A stretch of 64,000 bases of DNA from Progne subis subis (GCA_022316685.1 JAKJHU010000371.1:62001-126000), one strand, 5' to 3'; shown: positions 20,112 through 31,844, numbered from the stretch's first letter. A program made the numbers and translations. The notes: a model not told the origin generated them from the sequence alone.

Positions 20112-22041
20112 TCAATTTCTTCTATATTCCCAACGATCCAGGTTTTTACACTCTCTCCTTTCAGCCTCTAATTTTTCTAACATCTCCCGTGCTGCATCAA
20201 GCTTTTCACATTCCTTTTCAAATTTGGTTGACATCTCTTGTGCTAGAGTAGTCTCTTTCTGTTCAGTCAACATCTCTTCAGGTCCTTTCTTTTGAGTGCG
20301 AGTAGGTCTAGCTTTTAATATCATCAAAGGATTTGGTTTCCCTTTTGCTGCCAATTCTGGATCAATGGGCATTGCTGTCATTTGCACTCCTTGTATCACT
20401 GGGTGGATTAGTCTAATAAGACATGGAATCATGCATGGTAAGAATAACAATCCTAATCCAGAACATAACAGCATAAATCCCACCTTCTTCCACCAGGCTC
20501 CTCCAAAGAGGTTATCCCACCAGTCCGGTTTTAGAATAGAATTCCACTTTTGAACAGGTACATGTGCCACCCTTTTAATTTCTTCAGCAAGTTTTGTGAT
20601 GGCTTCCCCATGATCATCTCTCTCCACACAGCACTCAGATTCCTTGAATCTCCCTCAAACTCCCCCTTCAGTTCAGCCAACAGATAATCTAGGGCAATTC
20701 TGGTTTGATACACAATTGCTCACATTTGTGAATGCTGCTTGGCCAGTAACTTTAGGGCATCAGAAGTATGGTTTGATACAACCTCCACTACCGCCTGGAG
20801 TCTTATCAACCAATTCAACAGATAAATTGGAGTTCTATATCCCCAAGATCCACCCTCAGCCCAAGTTGCTGGGTCATAATATGCTATGATTCTTTCTGCA
20901 GGCCATTTGTCTTCGCCCCATTCCTGGTTTCCCCCTGACTTTGGGAAGTCGAGGTTTAAATCTCTTTTACTCCTTTCTAGAGTCTCATCAAGTGGTGTTC
21001 CCAGCATATTGCTCCTAGACATTGGTATGATGAAGAAGGAGGGTTGTATAACTCCTAAGGTACAGGTTCCCTCCCAGTTTCAAGGTAATTCACTATATGC
21101 TGATTTCCCACAAATGCAATGTATTTCATCAGGGGCTTTCCGTTTACTATCGTTTTTTTCTTGTTGTTCCCAATAGGATTTTAGGTCTTTTTTTGGATTG
21201 GTAGGGGTTAGCTCCAGGACTATTACGCCAGCACACATCAGTTTGATTATTCTACTCACAATTCATTTCCTTTGTCATTCCCCAGTACCAAGTAAAAGTT
21301 TTTGGTCACCAGGTCTTAGTTTTATTATCCGAATTAACTACTAAAGTAGATATACAAGGAGTATATCCTACTACTTCATTGTATTTCCTTCCTTCTCAAG
21401 TCATACAGACTGTTCCAGTTACTTGATGACTCAAAATCCATCCTTCAGATCGTTTTAATGTCTTGGAAATTTGAGTTCTGGAGCTAGACTCTCACCTCTC
21501 CACAGCCATCTTTCAGCCATTCTAAGTCCCCCACAGATCCAGCATTTGGATAATCCTAATTCCGTAGCAATTTCTTGCATCAAAGCTACAAGAAGTTTCT
21601 TATTTGAGGTTGTCAAATCCCAGTTGCTATACTGCTGTTTGAATTGTTCATACAGTTTATCCAGTTCCTTTAATCCTTTCCCTATGGCTTTTTTACATCT
21701 TTTGTTTGTTTCTTTTAGTTTTTCTTCTTCTTTTTTTTTTTTTCCTTAGTGCTGTACCTCCTATACCTATACTTGGATCATTTCTATTCTCATCTTTCTC
21801 AAAACAAAAAAAAAAAAATGTTTTCATATTGAGGACAGATTTGATTGCTATAAGGACAAGGAGCTGGTCCATTAAATCTGAATGTTTTCCATACCCAATC
21901 CATTTTTCTATTTTTAACACACACATCTATAAAACTGCTGTGTTCGTAGCAGGTAGCACTAACGTGGAAGTGCCACGAACACAAATTCCATCTTGTCCTT
22001 GACCCACATGGAGTGATGGCATTTATTAGAGGGATCAACAT
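20112..22041 (-). pseudogene. env: ERV-D env (gamma-type), broken
   Basis: SU carries a CWIC motif (21533-21544), the CXXC typical of gamma- and deltaretrovirus-type envelopes. A GTCTLGV segment near 21060 lies close to the SU end, and RSKRDL near 20975 resembles the cleavage site. TM has a long heptad-type helix (near 20720-20830), then YQTRIALDYLLAE, then ESECC. The first Cys of this Cys motif is replaced by a TGA at 20655-20657. A membrane anchor follows near 20430-20490. The tail is long (about 100 residues), Lys/Glu-rich and coiled-coil-like. Several stops and shifts occur in SU, one at a 13-A run near 21805. Confidence 0.75.
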
Positions 22042-22562
22042 TATTGGGTCTTTGTTTTTGCATCGATTGTTCTCTCATTGCCCGCTCTTGTGCTGCTTGT
22101 TTTATTATTGTTTGTTCCTGCATTGCTCATTCCCTTCTCTCATGGACTCTGTCCAGAGTGGCTCCAAGGACATCACGACAAACACAGTGAAAATATTCCT
22201 CAGGATTTTTGACTTTCTACCGTCCTCAAGGCTCTTTGGGTTGCAGCCAAGGGCCAAGATTTCAGGATGCTTGGCAGCGAAGTTTATATCCTGGGATCTA
22301 GTCACTGGTGCATTTGGTCTCACTGGTACCCTTGGCCTCATGCTTGTTTCAAGGATGGCACAGATTACTCACAGTTCTTGCAGCACTGCCCTTTCTCTCT
22401 CTCTTTCTCTCTGGGTTAGTCAGCTACTTCTTCTTTTAGACTAAACCACCAAAGCTCCAGAGATGTGCCAACCACAATAAGATTTGCTTTTTCACTTCTT
22501 CAGTTAACAACCTGATTCGTTAGTCACTTTTTTTCCTGATCTCGGAGATAATTATAAAATCT
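22042..22562 (-). other. Upstream env or leader region of ERV-D, no clear gene
   Basis: A 78-codon frame (22105-22341) and a Gln-rich frame near 22060-22130 are open on the minus strand. Neither has a domain I recognise. They may be the decayed env leader or part of the accessory region. Confidence 0.3.
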
Positions 22563-22730
22563 TCATCGCCACCAATAGGCACATTCACAATGCCAATTCA
22601 TGTAAGAAATGTGTCTATAGCGTGGCACACAAATTCCTTCTCCACAGGAACTGTTAATTATGATACAGTGGTCTATAAAATTATGAATCATTTGCTCTCT
22701 TACCTGCTCAAAATCTAATATAGGAAAAAC
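22563..22730 (-). pseudogene. Third Cys-rich fragment in ERV-D
   Basis: An open stretch of 55 codons between stops at 22731-22733 and 22563-22565. It includes CGEGICVPRY and WHCECAYWWR. The spacing of Cys and the final Trp pair resemble the end of the frame at 22873-23274 (LCLYSWWR). It has no start codon of its own upstream of the conserved part, and it is probably a decayed member of the same group. Confidence 0.35.
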
Positions 22731-22872
22731 TCATTGGTCCAAATTTTCTATTAATCAAACTGCTGCATAAAAGGTTCCATCTTCATATCTCAAAGGTGTT
22801 CAAAAAAAAAAAAATCACTGAAAAAGCTTTTAAAGTTGTGTTCACGCACGCAAGCCAAACAAGTTAAAGAAA

Positions 22873-23274
22873 TCAATTGTCTTTCTCTTCTGCTCTTGTT
22901 ACTCTCCACCACGAATAAAGACAAAGAGTACAAATAACACAAACCCATGGGTGACACTCTAAGCCATGCTTACTACACTCCCAGTGTGTTACTTGTTCTT
23001 GGACACTTTTAGTAACAGGTGTTATCAGTCTCTTGTTCTGGAATTGTAGTTCCTCAATGAAATCTGTTAGTGTTAGTCGCTGAGGGCCTCTTAAAAGATT
23101 TTCAATCCGTTCAGACTTTTCCCATTGATCAAGGACCTGTCTAATCCCTTCCCATCGGCATTGTTCTGCCTCCAAACTCAATGGAGTTGCTGTCAACAGC
23201 CAATCCAGAATGCCTAATTTTTCTAATAAATTGAAGTTAATTGCAATTACAAAACACAGATCTTTAATGGTTAA
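22873..23274 (-). CDS. Second Cys/His-rich open frame in ERV-D, unknown function
   Basis: 133 open codons with no ATG, so expression would need splicing or a non-AUG start. The N-terminal two thirds look helical (LLEKLGILDWLL, WEGIRQVLDQWEKSERIENL). The C-terminus has ECSKHGLECHPWVCVICTL and ends CLYSWWRVTRAEEKDN. CSKHGLEC parallels CCKHGHQC in the neighbouring frame at 23412-23882. I do not recognise the family. It lies between that frame and env, where complex retroviruses keep accessory genes, but its function is unknown. Confidence 0.45.
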   Translation of the reverse strand, partial: LTIKDLCFVIAINFNLLEKLGILDWLLTATPLSLEAEQCRWEGIRQVLDQWEKSERIENLLRGPQRLTLTDFIEELQFQNKRLITPVTKSVQEQVTHWECSKHGLECHPWVCVICTLCLYSWWRVTRAEEKDN

Positions 23275-23411
23275 TTATCAAAGGAGTTCTATTGTTTGGA
23301 CAAGTTAAGAAAGACAATTTTTCTTTTTCTGTTGTTTCTGGGAATCCTACTATATCTACATCTTACTTTTATTATCCTTTGTTGTTCCTGCAGTGTTCTC
23401 AAAGCCACTAA

Positions 23412-23882
23412 TCATTCCATGTGATATGCTAAATAAATAAATGTTCTTTGTACTTGATCTTCTATTATATAAGTATCAATGTTGATCTGTGCTAAAACCC
23501 ATTTGTGCATTCTAAAGTCTTGCTCTACTCTACTAAAACATCGTATACAGTTAATCATAAAAGCTACATCCCTTTGGTCCCAAGGTACAGTTGTTCTGTG
23601 CCAATGTCTTTGTCTCAGCCACTTCATGGTCACTGCTTTACACCGCTCACACTGATGACCGTGTTTGCAGCAACCTTGCTGAAACATGGAAACTTCTCTC
23701 TGCGGGATGGCAGCTTCTGACCTTTCTGTACTAAGGATATCTTGAATATCCTGGGGCTGGGTTATTCTTTCAATATGTGGGTGGCACTCCAAATGTATTG
23801 CAGCATTATGTGAAATCCACAGCCGAAAATGATTTTCCATATGAGCTATAGCCTCTGGGCACCAAATGCTCTCTTCAGCCAT
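23412..23882 (-). CDS. First Cys/His-rich open frame in ERV-D, unknown function
   Basis: 156 codons with a true ATG (MAEESIWCPEAIAHM). The protein is rich in His, Cys and Trp: HLECHPHIER near residue 35, GCCKHGHQCERCKAV near 70-84, RQRHWHR near 90, and NCIRCF near 112. This suggests one or more zinc-binding modules. The C-terminal part has alternating charged and hydrophobic residues without a membrane segment. It is undamaged, although gag, RT and env of the same element are broken. It lies where integrase should be. I know no named family with this pattern. Candidates are an accessory protein, a captured host exon or chance. Confidence 0.5.
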   Translation of the reverse strand: MAEESIWCPEAIAHMENHFRLWISHNAAIHLECHPHIERITQPQDIQDILSTERSEAAIPQREVSMFQQGCCKHGHQCERCKAVTMKWLRQRHWHRTTVPWDQRDVAFMINCIRCFSRVEQDFRMHKWVLAQINIDTYIIEDQVQRTFIYLAYHME

Positions 23883-24062
23883 GTCGTGGATTAATTATAA
23901 TTTTACTTTAAACTGTATTTTGGACCCAAAAAAAATGGTTTAATCAAATTTATTTTTTTTAATTTTACTTTAAGGTCATCTGGTGTTGAAATGATTTTCC
24001 AATTTTTATTGGGTATACGGTCCTTTTACCCTTGAAGCATGAGTCTAGCCTTTTTCTGCCGT

Positions 24063-24620
24063 TCAAACTGTGGTTTTGTCAGGGAGAATCCACTGTCCCT
24101 CTTTTAGACTTGCTCCTAGGTTTTCCATGGCTTCTACTTCTGCTAAAGAAAAGTATGGTGTTTGATTTTGTGTTCCTGCTTCCTGAAAAGTCATAATTAC
24201 ATTGCTGTTTTCCCTCAGGGCAGCTTTCTTAGCTTCATCATCAGCCAAATTGTTTCTTCTTGTTTTACTGTTTCTCCCCCTCTGGTGGCCTTTCACATGA
24301 ACCACTGCTATTTTTTTTACTCTTCAAAGCTTTAAGTATTTGAATTATCAATCCTTGGTGCACTAATCCTTTTCTTCTAAATGTGTGCACTAACCCAAAG
24401 TCATATTTTGAGTCAGTGTATATGGTCCTTTCTCGATCCTTTAATAACAGCAATGCACAGAATAATGCATAGAGTTCACAGGTTTGTGCTGAGCAGGTCG
24501 GGCTAAGGGGACCTGATTCTTTTACTTCCAGTTTTCTCCATGAATTATGGCATACCCAGATTTCCTTCTTCCATCTACCACTTGGGATGATCCATCTCTC
24601 CTGTTTTTAATTCTTGTTCT
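24063..24620 (-). pseudogene. pol: ERV-D RNase H
   Basis: IYTDSKYDFGLVHTF (near 24375-24420) and VHVKGHQRGRNSK (near 24265-24302) are RNase H motifs closely like those of ERV-C, and the NNLADDEAKKAAL end is present. A frameshift separates them near 24300 at a T run. The first catalytic segment near 24590 is degraded. Integrase should follow but does not. Confidence 0.75.
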
Positions 24621-24708
24621 CTCAAATCTGGGCATATTTTTGTTTGTAACTCTATGGCCTCTGTGCAATAATGTATTAATCATGTATTAATCATGTATTA
24701 ATAATGTA

Positions 24709-25863
24709 TTAAATCAAGATAGCCTCATATTTTAATATTCTGCTATCAGTTAACCATGTTTCGTCCTCTTTAGCAAGGATTCCCCTAATATTACGGGGGG
24801 TGTACACTTCCTGTGATGCCCCAAATGTTACTTTTAGGGCTTCTACTAACATAGCAGTGCCTACCAGAGCTTGCAGGCATGTTGGCCATCTCTCACTAAC
24901 TGGATCCAATAATTTGGAATAATATCCTACTGGCTTTCGGTTTCCCGCCCAACCTTGTGTCAATACTTCATAAGCCGTTTGATCAACTGTGTTAACAAAC
25001 AATTGAAAAGGCTTGTCTAAATTGGGAAGACTCAGTACAGCAGCTTGCAGTAGGGCTTCTTTAACTTGCTCAAAATTTTCCTGATCCCTTTCAGTCCATT
25101 TCAAGCGATTGGTAGATAATTTCTCATTTAGAAATTTTACTTTTTTACTATTTTTCTTGCCTACAATAACCCAAAATACTCAAAAACTGCTTTATTTCTC
25201 TTCTAGACTTTGGTGGTCCCATGTTCACTATTCCTGAAACCCTTTCAGGATCTATCTTTTTCTTTTGCTTACTAATCCAATGACCTAAACACCACACTTC
25301 TGACTCTACAAACTGCAATTTTGACTTTGATATCTTCAGCCCGTTTTCTCCCAGAAAATTTAGAAGCTTAATAGTACCCTTTGCCATTTCCTCTTCAGTT
25401 TCTCCTGCTACTAACAAATCATCTACATACTGTAGCAGCTTAATTCCTTTGGGTAACTCAAAGGACTTCCAAAGATTTTCTAACGCCCTCCCAAAAATAT
25501 TCGGTGCCTCTGTAAAACCTTGCGGTAGCACCGTTCACCTTAATTGTTCTCTCCTACCTGTATCTGGGTCCTCCTACTCAAAGGCAATCCCTACTGCCCT
25601 CATCCAGAGGGCAAGTTCAAAAGGCATCCTTTAAATCCACAACACTGTGCCAAATGTAATTAGGAGGTATCTGGCTTAGCTACTCCTGGACAGCGGGTAA
25701 TGGTTCTTTGATTTACCGCTCTGAGATCCTGGACCAGTCGGTAGCTACCATCAGGCTTCTTTACCGGCAGGATGGGGGTATGATGTGGTGACACACAGGA
25801 CTCCAACACCCCCTGATGTACTCAATTCTCAACGACCGGTTTCAATCCCTTCCGACCTTCCAG
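24709..25863 (-). pseudogene. pol: ERV-D reverse transcriptase, broken
   Basis: RLVQDLRAVNQRT lies near 25700-25745, and the catalytic LLQYVDDLLVAGETEEE is intact near 25400-25450. The thumb and connection (PKSRREIKQFLSILGYC, LQALVGTAMLVE) follow. Stops near 25830, 25675 and 25140 and small shifts break the frame. It matches the ERV-C RT region by region. Confidence 0.8.
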
Positions 25864-25884
25864 TGATATCGGATATTGTTTTAC

Positions 25885-26343
25885 TCAAATGGGGATTTCT
25901 GGGTTCTGTATTTCAACACTAATGGGCTGAATGTTTAATTTTCCTACTTCACCAGTATACCGCACAGTGTCGCTAATCTCGAAATTATCTTCTTCAGTTA
26001 AAGAATAGATTATAAATTTTCTTTCACAGGGTGTTCTTTTAATCCCCAAGGCTATTATTAAGTCTCTTCCTAATAAATTATTATCAGCCTCTGATATTAA
26101 TATCAAATCATTCAGTCCAAATTTTTTATCTGATTCAATCTGCACATTTTTAATTACAGGAGCCAGAAAATCTTCTCCTTTAACCCCAATTACAGGGACA
26201 CATTCATGACTTACTTCACATCCCTTTGGTAGTTTTCTTACTGTCGACCTAGTAGCTTCTGTGTCCACCAAAAATGTGATTTCTTCCTTTTGAGGACCTA
26301 TTTTCAGTTTTATCAAGGGCTCTTCTAGGTGTTCAGTCCTCAT
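25885..26343 (-). pseudogene. pro: ERV-D protease, active-site Gly changed
   Basis: A retropepsin domain with FLVDTEATRSTVRK where ERV-C has DTGADRSS. The active-site Gly is Glu, which would be expected to kill activity. NNLLGRDLIIALG marks the C-terminal part. The stretch itself is open for 152 codons, but it has stops on either side in the pro-pol frame. Confidence 0.75.
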
Positions 26344-26391
26344 TAAACAGAGCTCCTGACCACCTTAGTCTTCTTGAAACATTTCCTCATC

Positions 26392-27884
26392 TCACTGCCT
26401 CTTTCTACAGAATTTTTGTAGATGTCCCTTTTTGTGGCAATAAAAACAAGTGTGTCCTGTACTTCTGAAGGTAGGACAAGAAGTTTGTAAGTGTCCTTTC
26501 TGGTGAAAGGAAAAATATGTGGGTCTCATATCCCCAGAGGTGGGACCTGCCTTTTTCTGTTGTTTGTTCTTTCCTAAGCGCTTCTCTGTATTCATGGTTG
26601 TCTGTGTTTCCTTGACTGCTGCCATTAAAATCTGTGTTTTTGTCTTTTGCTTCTCCTCATCCCTTCTCACATACACTTTCTGTGCTTCTCTTAACAATTC
26701 CTGAAGCCCCCTATCCTGCCAATTTTCGACTTTTCCAGCTTCTTCCTGACGTGCCCCCAGGACTTAGCTACAAATTGTGTTTTCAAAAGGATCTGTCCTG
26801 CTGCAGCACTGGGGTCTACACCTGAATATAACTGCAAGGCTTTTCTTTGTCTTTCTAACCAGTCTGCCAGGGGTTCATCCTTCCCTTGGTGCTCACTTAG
26901 AGCTTTCCTTATATTCTGCCCCTTGGGCACTGCTTCCCGGATTCCTCGGATAATCATCCACCAGAGATTACTCCTATTCTGCCTGTGTCTTTCATTCTGA
27001 TTATTCCAGCCTGGATCTTGCATAGGCCATTTCTGATCCCCCTGGTCTGGCCCCTGACATTCTCTATTGAAACTCTCATTCCTGAATGTCTAATCTTTTC
27101 TCTTTCTTCCATTGTAAACAAGATTCGTAAGATAGACTGCAGTTCCACCCAGGTGTATGTATTCAGCCCCAAGAACTGATCTAATCTCTCTGCCACTCCA
27201 AGAGGATCCTCTAGCAGCCTGCCCATCTCCTTCTTAAACTCCCTAACATCCCCTGTGTTCAGGGGAACACTCACATCACCAATAGGTCTCTGTTCTGGGT
27301 TTGCCATTGGAACTTTTCTAAGCGGGTATAGTCCATCTTCCATTTTTGCTTCCCCATCCCCATCATCACTTCTCCCCGTCCCCCCACCTCTAGTTCTATG
27401 TGCTACTGGCCCCTCCTGAATAGGGGCTGTGTTTGCATTTACAGGAGGACCCTCGGGGGCTTGGGGTTGAACGGGCTGATTAGGTTGCCTCTAAGGGGGT
27501 GGGAGGTGATCTAACGGATCCTAGGGCTCGTGTCTGTCTTGTTTGGCTGCTTGCTGTCTAGTTTGTAAAGGATAGAACAGAAAACCCTTGCTTCCTTGCC
27601 TTTGAGCGACAAATTCACTCTTTCCCCCTGGGAAGCCACAGAGCAGCATATTCGCTTTCTTCGTGATTAAAAGATTCATTTGAATTCACATACAAATTCA
27701 AAGCCTGGCAAATCCAACCTTCAAAGGATCCGGACTTTGTCCAATATAAATTATCTTTCTGGATCATTTCCTTTGTCCATTCAAACATACAATAATTAAT
27801 CATTGTCTGCTTACTTTTTCCTCTTTGGGATTCCCATGCATCCCAGAATCGTAACATCATCCCCAGTGGACTGTCCTGAGGCAT
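26392..27884 (-). pseudogene. gag: ERV-D gag, broken
   Basis: Matrix-like sequence (27615-27884, SPLGMMLRFWDAWES) aligns with ERV-C matrix. The linker near 27350-27600 is shortened and interrupted. Capsid runs from about 27340 (LYPLRKVPMANPE) to 26700 with a shift near 27000. The nucleocapsid near 26400-26520 has CFYCHKKGHLQKFC, a complete CX2CX4HX4C knuckle, preceded by a second knuckle in which the first two Cys are lost (YFSFHQKGHLQTSC). The original myristoylated start is not visible. Confidence 0.8.
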
Positions 27885-28540
27885 GCTCCCCTTCTGAGAA
27901 CCCCCCTCACAGTTCCCAGGTATACCAGGCTCTTGTCAATTTCCTTCGTAATAATTCACAGCCCCTGGGTCTAAGGACTTATTTTTCCTTGGACCCACTT
28001 TTGGCAGCAACAAACTAAGAAATCCCTGGTTCCAGGGCTCCCTCATTGTGTGGTTCAATCCTCTCACTTATTATTCTGTTGCACTGTTTTGTCTTTTGCC
28101 AACTGTTTACCTCACACCTAATTCCAATCTTTCTCCCAATCTGTCTTCCCTGACTATATCCTTCTAGACACTTCCCCTTGCAATCCCTCTTAGTCTATTA
28201 CTAAAGTTACCAACTATTTTCTTCTCAAAGATAATGGAACTTGACTCAATTGCTCCCCTCCTTATTCACCTCACCCAGTGATCAGATCACTCCCTTCTCC
28301 TCGAGGACCTTCCCCTGGGTTCTCGGGCCAGGACTCTCCCTGCCAGTCCCTCCCAGGGAACCTCACTCATTCTCTCTTTTCACTTCCCTCCTTTCCCAGC
28401 TGGTCTCCTCACAGAGAGCTGAAAACACGGTACTGGGAGGTTCACACTCGCTTCAGGGGTCTGGGCTACCAGCCCCCATTTTAGCTATTCTGCACACACA
28501 CAACATACAGCTGCCCGCCTGCTCAACCCCGTGATACTTA
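27885..28540 (-). other. ERV-D 5' leader
   Basis: Non-coding sequence related to the ERV-C leader, notably 28370-28480 against 16110-16215. No primer site or LTR end is found where expected beyond 28540. Confidence 0.5.
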
Positions 28541-29384
28541 CACTGTCCGTTTTCCCACACAGTTCTTGTGCACAAGAGTTTTTACAGGCACCTTTACCTT
28601 TAGCTGGCACTTCAATGGCAGCTTTTATGAGTGCCTCCTATTGCTGGCTTCTTTTTCTTATGCATTATTGTAATTGGAAATCCTTCTCCAAGGGAGCCTG
28701 GTCTAAGCTCGGGACCACCTTAAAAGAGCTGGTGGGGAGCTCTGTAGTGGTGTGGGATTTGGTTTTGGTTTTATTGTATGTGCTATTAATTTATGGTTCG
28801 TTCTATGTATCCCGGTTTATTCTCCCCAATGATCTTTCCCTACTCTTCTCCCCTCCAACCGTTATATGTCAATCCCCCACTCCCCCCTCCTCTGGGGTCT
28901 GCCTGTCATCTTGGGGCCTTCCCCTGGAGCTAGAAAGTTCTTCCAAGGCATCGAATGATAGGTCAGATCCAGAGGGCATCCCTCCTCATCAGTCGTGTAT
29001 GGTTTATGAAAATATCATTCATCCATGTGACCCCTCCCCAGTGATCCTGATTTGCTCACCCACTGCCTCTTCTCCTGGTTCCACCCCCAGATAAAAGCTG
29101 CTGGCAAGCAGCCTGGGGGTCTCTGCCTAGGCAGTTACCTGGAGGTCAGGAGGTCCCACGCCAGGGCTCCAATTAAATCTTGTGACCCGTTCAGCAGAGT
29201 CTGCATTTCTATCTCCACCGTCGTTGCCCTGCACCACCTGTGCCTGCTGCTGAGGTCGTGTGGGATGCCAAGGCCCCACAGGATCGGGTTAGCTGGCACG
29301 GCCAGCTGTCCGTACCTTTCCACACCACGGTGCCTGAGCTAGCCCAGGCGAGTGTGGAGACCACGCTTAAGGAACCGCAACATC
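28541..29384. repeat. Unclassified repeat, LTR-like
   Basis: The plus strand has agataaaagctg near 29090 (TATA-like) and aattaaa near 29171 at LTR-like spacing, but no clear TG/CA ends or partner copy. It contains no credible gene. It separates the ERV-D leader from the satellite array. Confidence 0.3.
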
Positions 29385-31835
29385 CTTCTTTTATTTTCAT
29401 TTCTTGCCTGATGTTAGCATTTGAATTGGAGTATTTTGGCAAAAGTTGGTCATTTTAAGTGCCACTCATTTCAGCTCCGTCCATTTGGTCTCAATCAGTT
29501 CCAGTACCAAATATTCTCGGTTGTTTTCATTCGCACTGTTTCTCATCATATCTCCTTTCCTGAGTGTTTGTTAGACTTTGTTCCCTGTTTTCAAGATTTC
29601 ATTCCCTTTCCCGAAAGGAAGACTTTCCGAAGGGAATGAAATCTTGCCATTTCAATGAAGATTAATTGGGCAAGCTTCTGTCCCTTTCCCTGCACTTCTT
29701 GTCATACCATCCACTTTGTGATTTTCACGTGCTTTCAAAATTTTTCATTTTTTTCATTTTAAGTTTGCATTTCTTCCATTTCTTTTCCTCTCCTTCATTT
29801 ATTTCCATTTCTTGCCTGATTACAGCATTTGAATTGGAGTATGTTTGGCAAGTGTTAGTCCTTTTCAGTGCCCCTCATTTCATCTCAGTCCATTTGGCCA
29901 CAATCACTCCAGTTCCAAATTATTTCGGTTGATTTAATTTGCATTCTTTTTCATCATGTCTCCTTTCCTGAGCATTTGTTCTTATTGGTTCCCTGATTTT
30001 AATATTTCACTCCCTTTCCCAAAAGGATGACTTTCCTTTTGGGAAAGAGAATGAAATATTGCAATTTCAATTAGGATCAATTTGGTAAGCCTCCATCCCT
30101 TTCCTTGCACTTCTTGTCATCCCACCCACTTTGTGCTTTTCACGTACTTTCAAATTTTTCATTTTAAGCTTGCATTTCTTCAATTTAATTTTCTCTTTGA
30201 TTTACATTTTGTACCAGGTGTCAACAGTTGAATTGGATTTTTTTGACAAGTGTTGGTCCTTTTCAGTGCCCCTCATTCCATCTCAGTCCATTGATCGCAA
30301 TCACTCCTGTTCCAAATTATTTTGTTTGTTTTCATTCGCACTGTTTCGCATCATATCTCCTTTCCTCATCATTTGTTAGACTTTTTTCTCTGTATTCAAG
30401 ATTTCATTCTCCTTTCCCGAAAGGTAGACCTTTCTTTGGGAAAGGGAAGTGAAATCTTGTGATTATCAATGAAGATTAATTGGGCAGGCTTCCATCCTAT
30501 TCCCTGCACTTCTTGTCATCCCATTCACTTTTTGCTTTTCACGGGCTTTCACAATTTTCCCTTTTTCATTTTAAGCTTGCATTTCTTCAGTTTCATTTTC
30601 TCTCCTTCCTTCCTTTATTTCCACTTCTCACCTGGTTTCAGCATTTGAATTTTGGCAAGTGTTGGTCTTTTTCAGTGCCCTTCATTTCATCTCAGTCTAT
30701 TTGGTCTAAATCACTCCCATTCCCAGTTTTCTCCCTTTTTTTTAATTTGCACTGTTTCCAATCATATTTCTATTCCTGAGCGGTTGTTTGACTTGTTCTC
30801 TGTTTTCAAAATTTCAATGAGTGTTACTTGGGAAGCTTTTGTCCTTTTCCTTGCACTTCTTGTCATCCCATTGGACTTTGGCTTCTCATGCGCTTTCAAA
30901 AATTTTTTTTTCATTTTAACCCTGCATTTCTTCAGTTTCTAATCTTCTCCTTCCATTATTTCAATTTCTTGCCTGATGTCAGGATTTGATTTGGAGTAAC
31001 TTTGACAAGTGTTGGTCCTTTTCAGTGCCTCTCATTTCATCTCAGTCCATTTGGTCACAATCTCTCTGGTCCCAGATTTTCTCATTAGTTTTCATTTGCA
31101 GTTTCATTATATATCATTTCCTGAGTGTTTGTTTGACTTTGTTCTCTGTATTAAAGATTTCATTCCCTTTCATGAAGGGACGACTTTCCTCTCGGATACC
31201 GAATGAAATCTTGCCATTTCAATGAAGATTAATTGGGCAAGATTCCGTCCCTTTCCCAGCACTTCTTGTCATCCCACCCACTTTTTCTTTTTATGTGCTT
31301 TCAAAAATATTCCCTTTTTCAATTTAAGTTTGAATATCGTCGACATCTTTTCCTCTCCTTCCTTTTTTTCCATTTTTTGATGGATTGAAGCATTTGAATT
31401 GGTGTACATTTGTCAAGTGTTGGTCCTTTTCACTGCCCCTCATTTCATCCCAGTCCATGTGGCCTCACTCATTTCGGTTCCAAATTTTGTCTGTTTTCAT
31501 TCACACTGTTTCTCATCATATGTCCTTTCCTGAGTTAGACTTTGTTTCCTATTTTAAATATTTCAGAGAAAATACTTCCTTTCAGGAAAGGAAATGTTAC
31601 CTTGCAATTTCAATGAAGATTAATTGGGCAAGCTTCCGTCCCTCTCCCTGCACTTCTTGTCAGCCCATTGACTTTTTGATTTTCACATGCTTTCAAATTT
31701 TTCGATGTTTCACTTTAAAATTGCGTTTCTTCAAGATATTTTCCCTTCCTTCCTTTATTACTGTTTCTAGCCTGATTACAGCGTTTGAATTGGAGAAATA
31801 TTGGCAAGTGTTGGTCAATTTCACAGCCCATCATT
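29385..31835. repeat. Satellite array, ~400-bp units with internal hairpins
   Basis: Seven copies are recognised by the gcatttgaattgg landmark near 29417, 29825, 30224, 30641, 30982, 31390 and 31781, giving spacings of about 408, 397, 419, 341, 408 and 391. The units are T-rich on the plus strand. Most contain an inverted repeat around tttcattccctttcc...gggaatgaaa. Near-perfect examples are 29592-29646 (17-bp stem) and 30001-30060 (about 27-bp stem). The shortest unit (30641-30982) lacks the hairpin. Frames in the array are not genes. Confidence 0.88.
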
Positions 31836-31844
31836 TTATCATCC

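Larger units (their letters stand above)
19225..28540 (-). mobile_element. ERV-D: gamma-like provirus lacking integrase, with extra Cys/His-rich frames
   Basis: Minus strand order: leader (28540-27885), gag, protease, RT, RNase H, three short Cys/His-rich frames, env, 3' LTR (19949-19225). Gag to RNase H resembles ERV-C in sequence and order but is more decayed, with many stops. No integrase sequence is found between RNase H (ending near 24063) and env. No 5' LTR matching the 3' LTR is seen upstream of the leader, so that end is lost or rearranged. Confidence 0.8.

Noticed and set aside
29385..31835. Phe/Ser-rich frames in the satellite array
   Set aside because: They come from T-rich repeat units, change frame from unit to unit, and have no conserved start.
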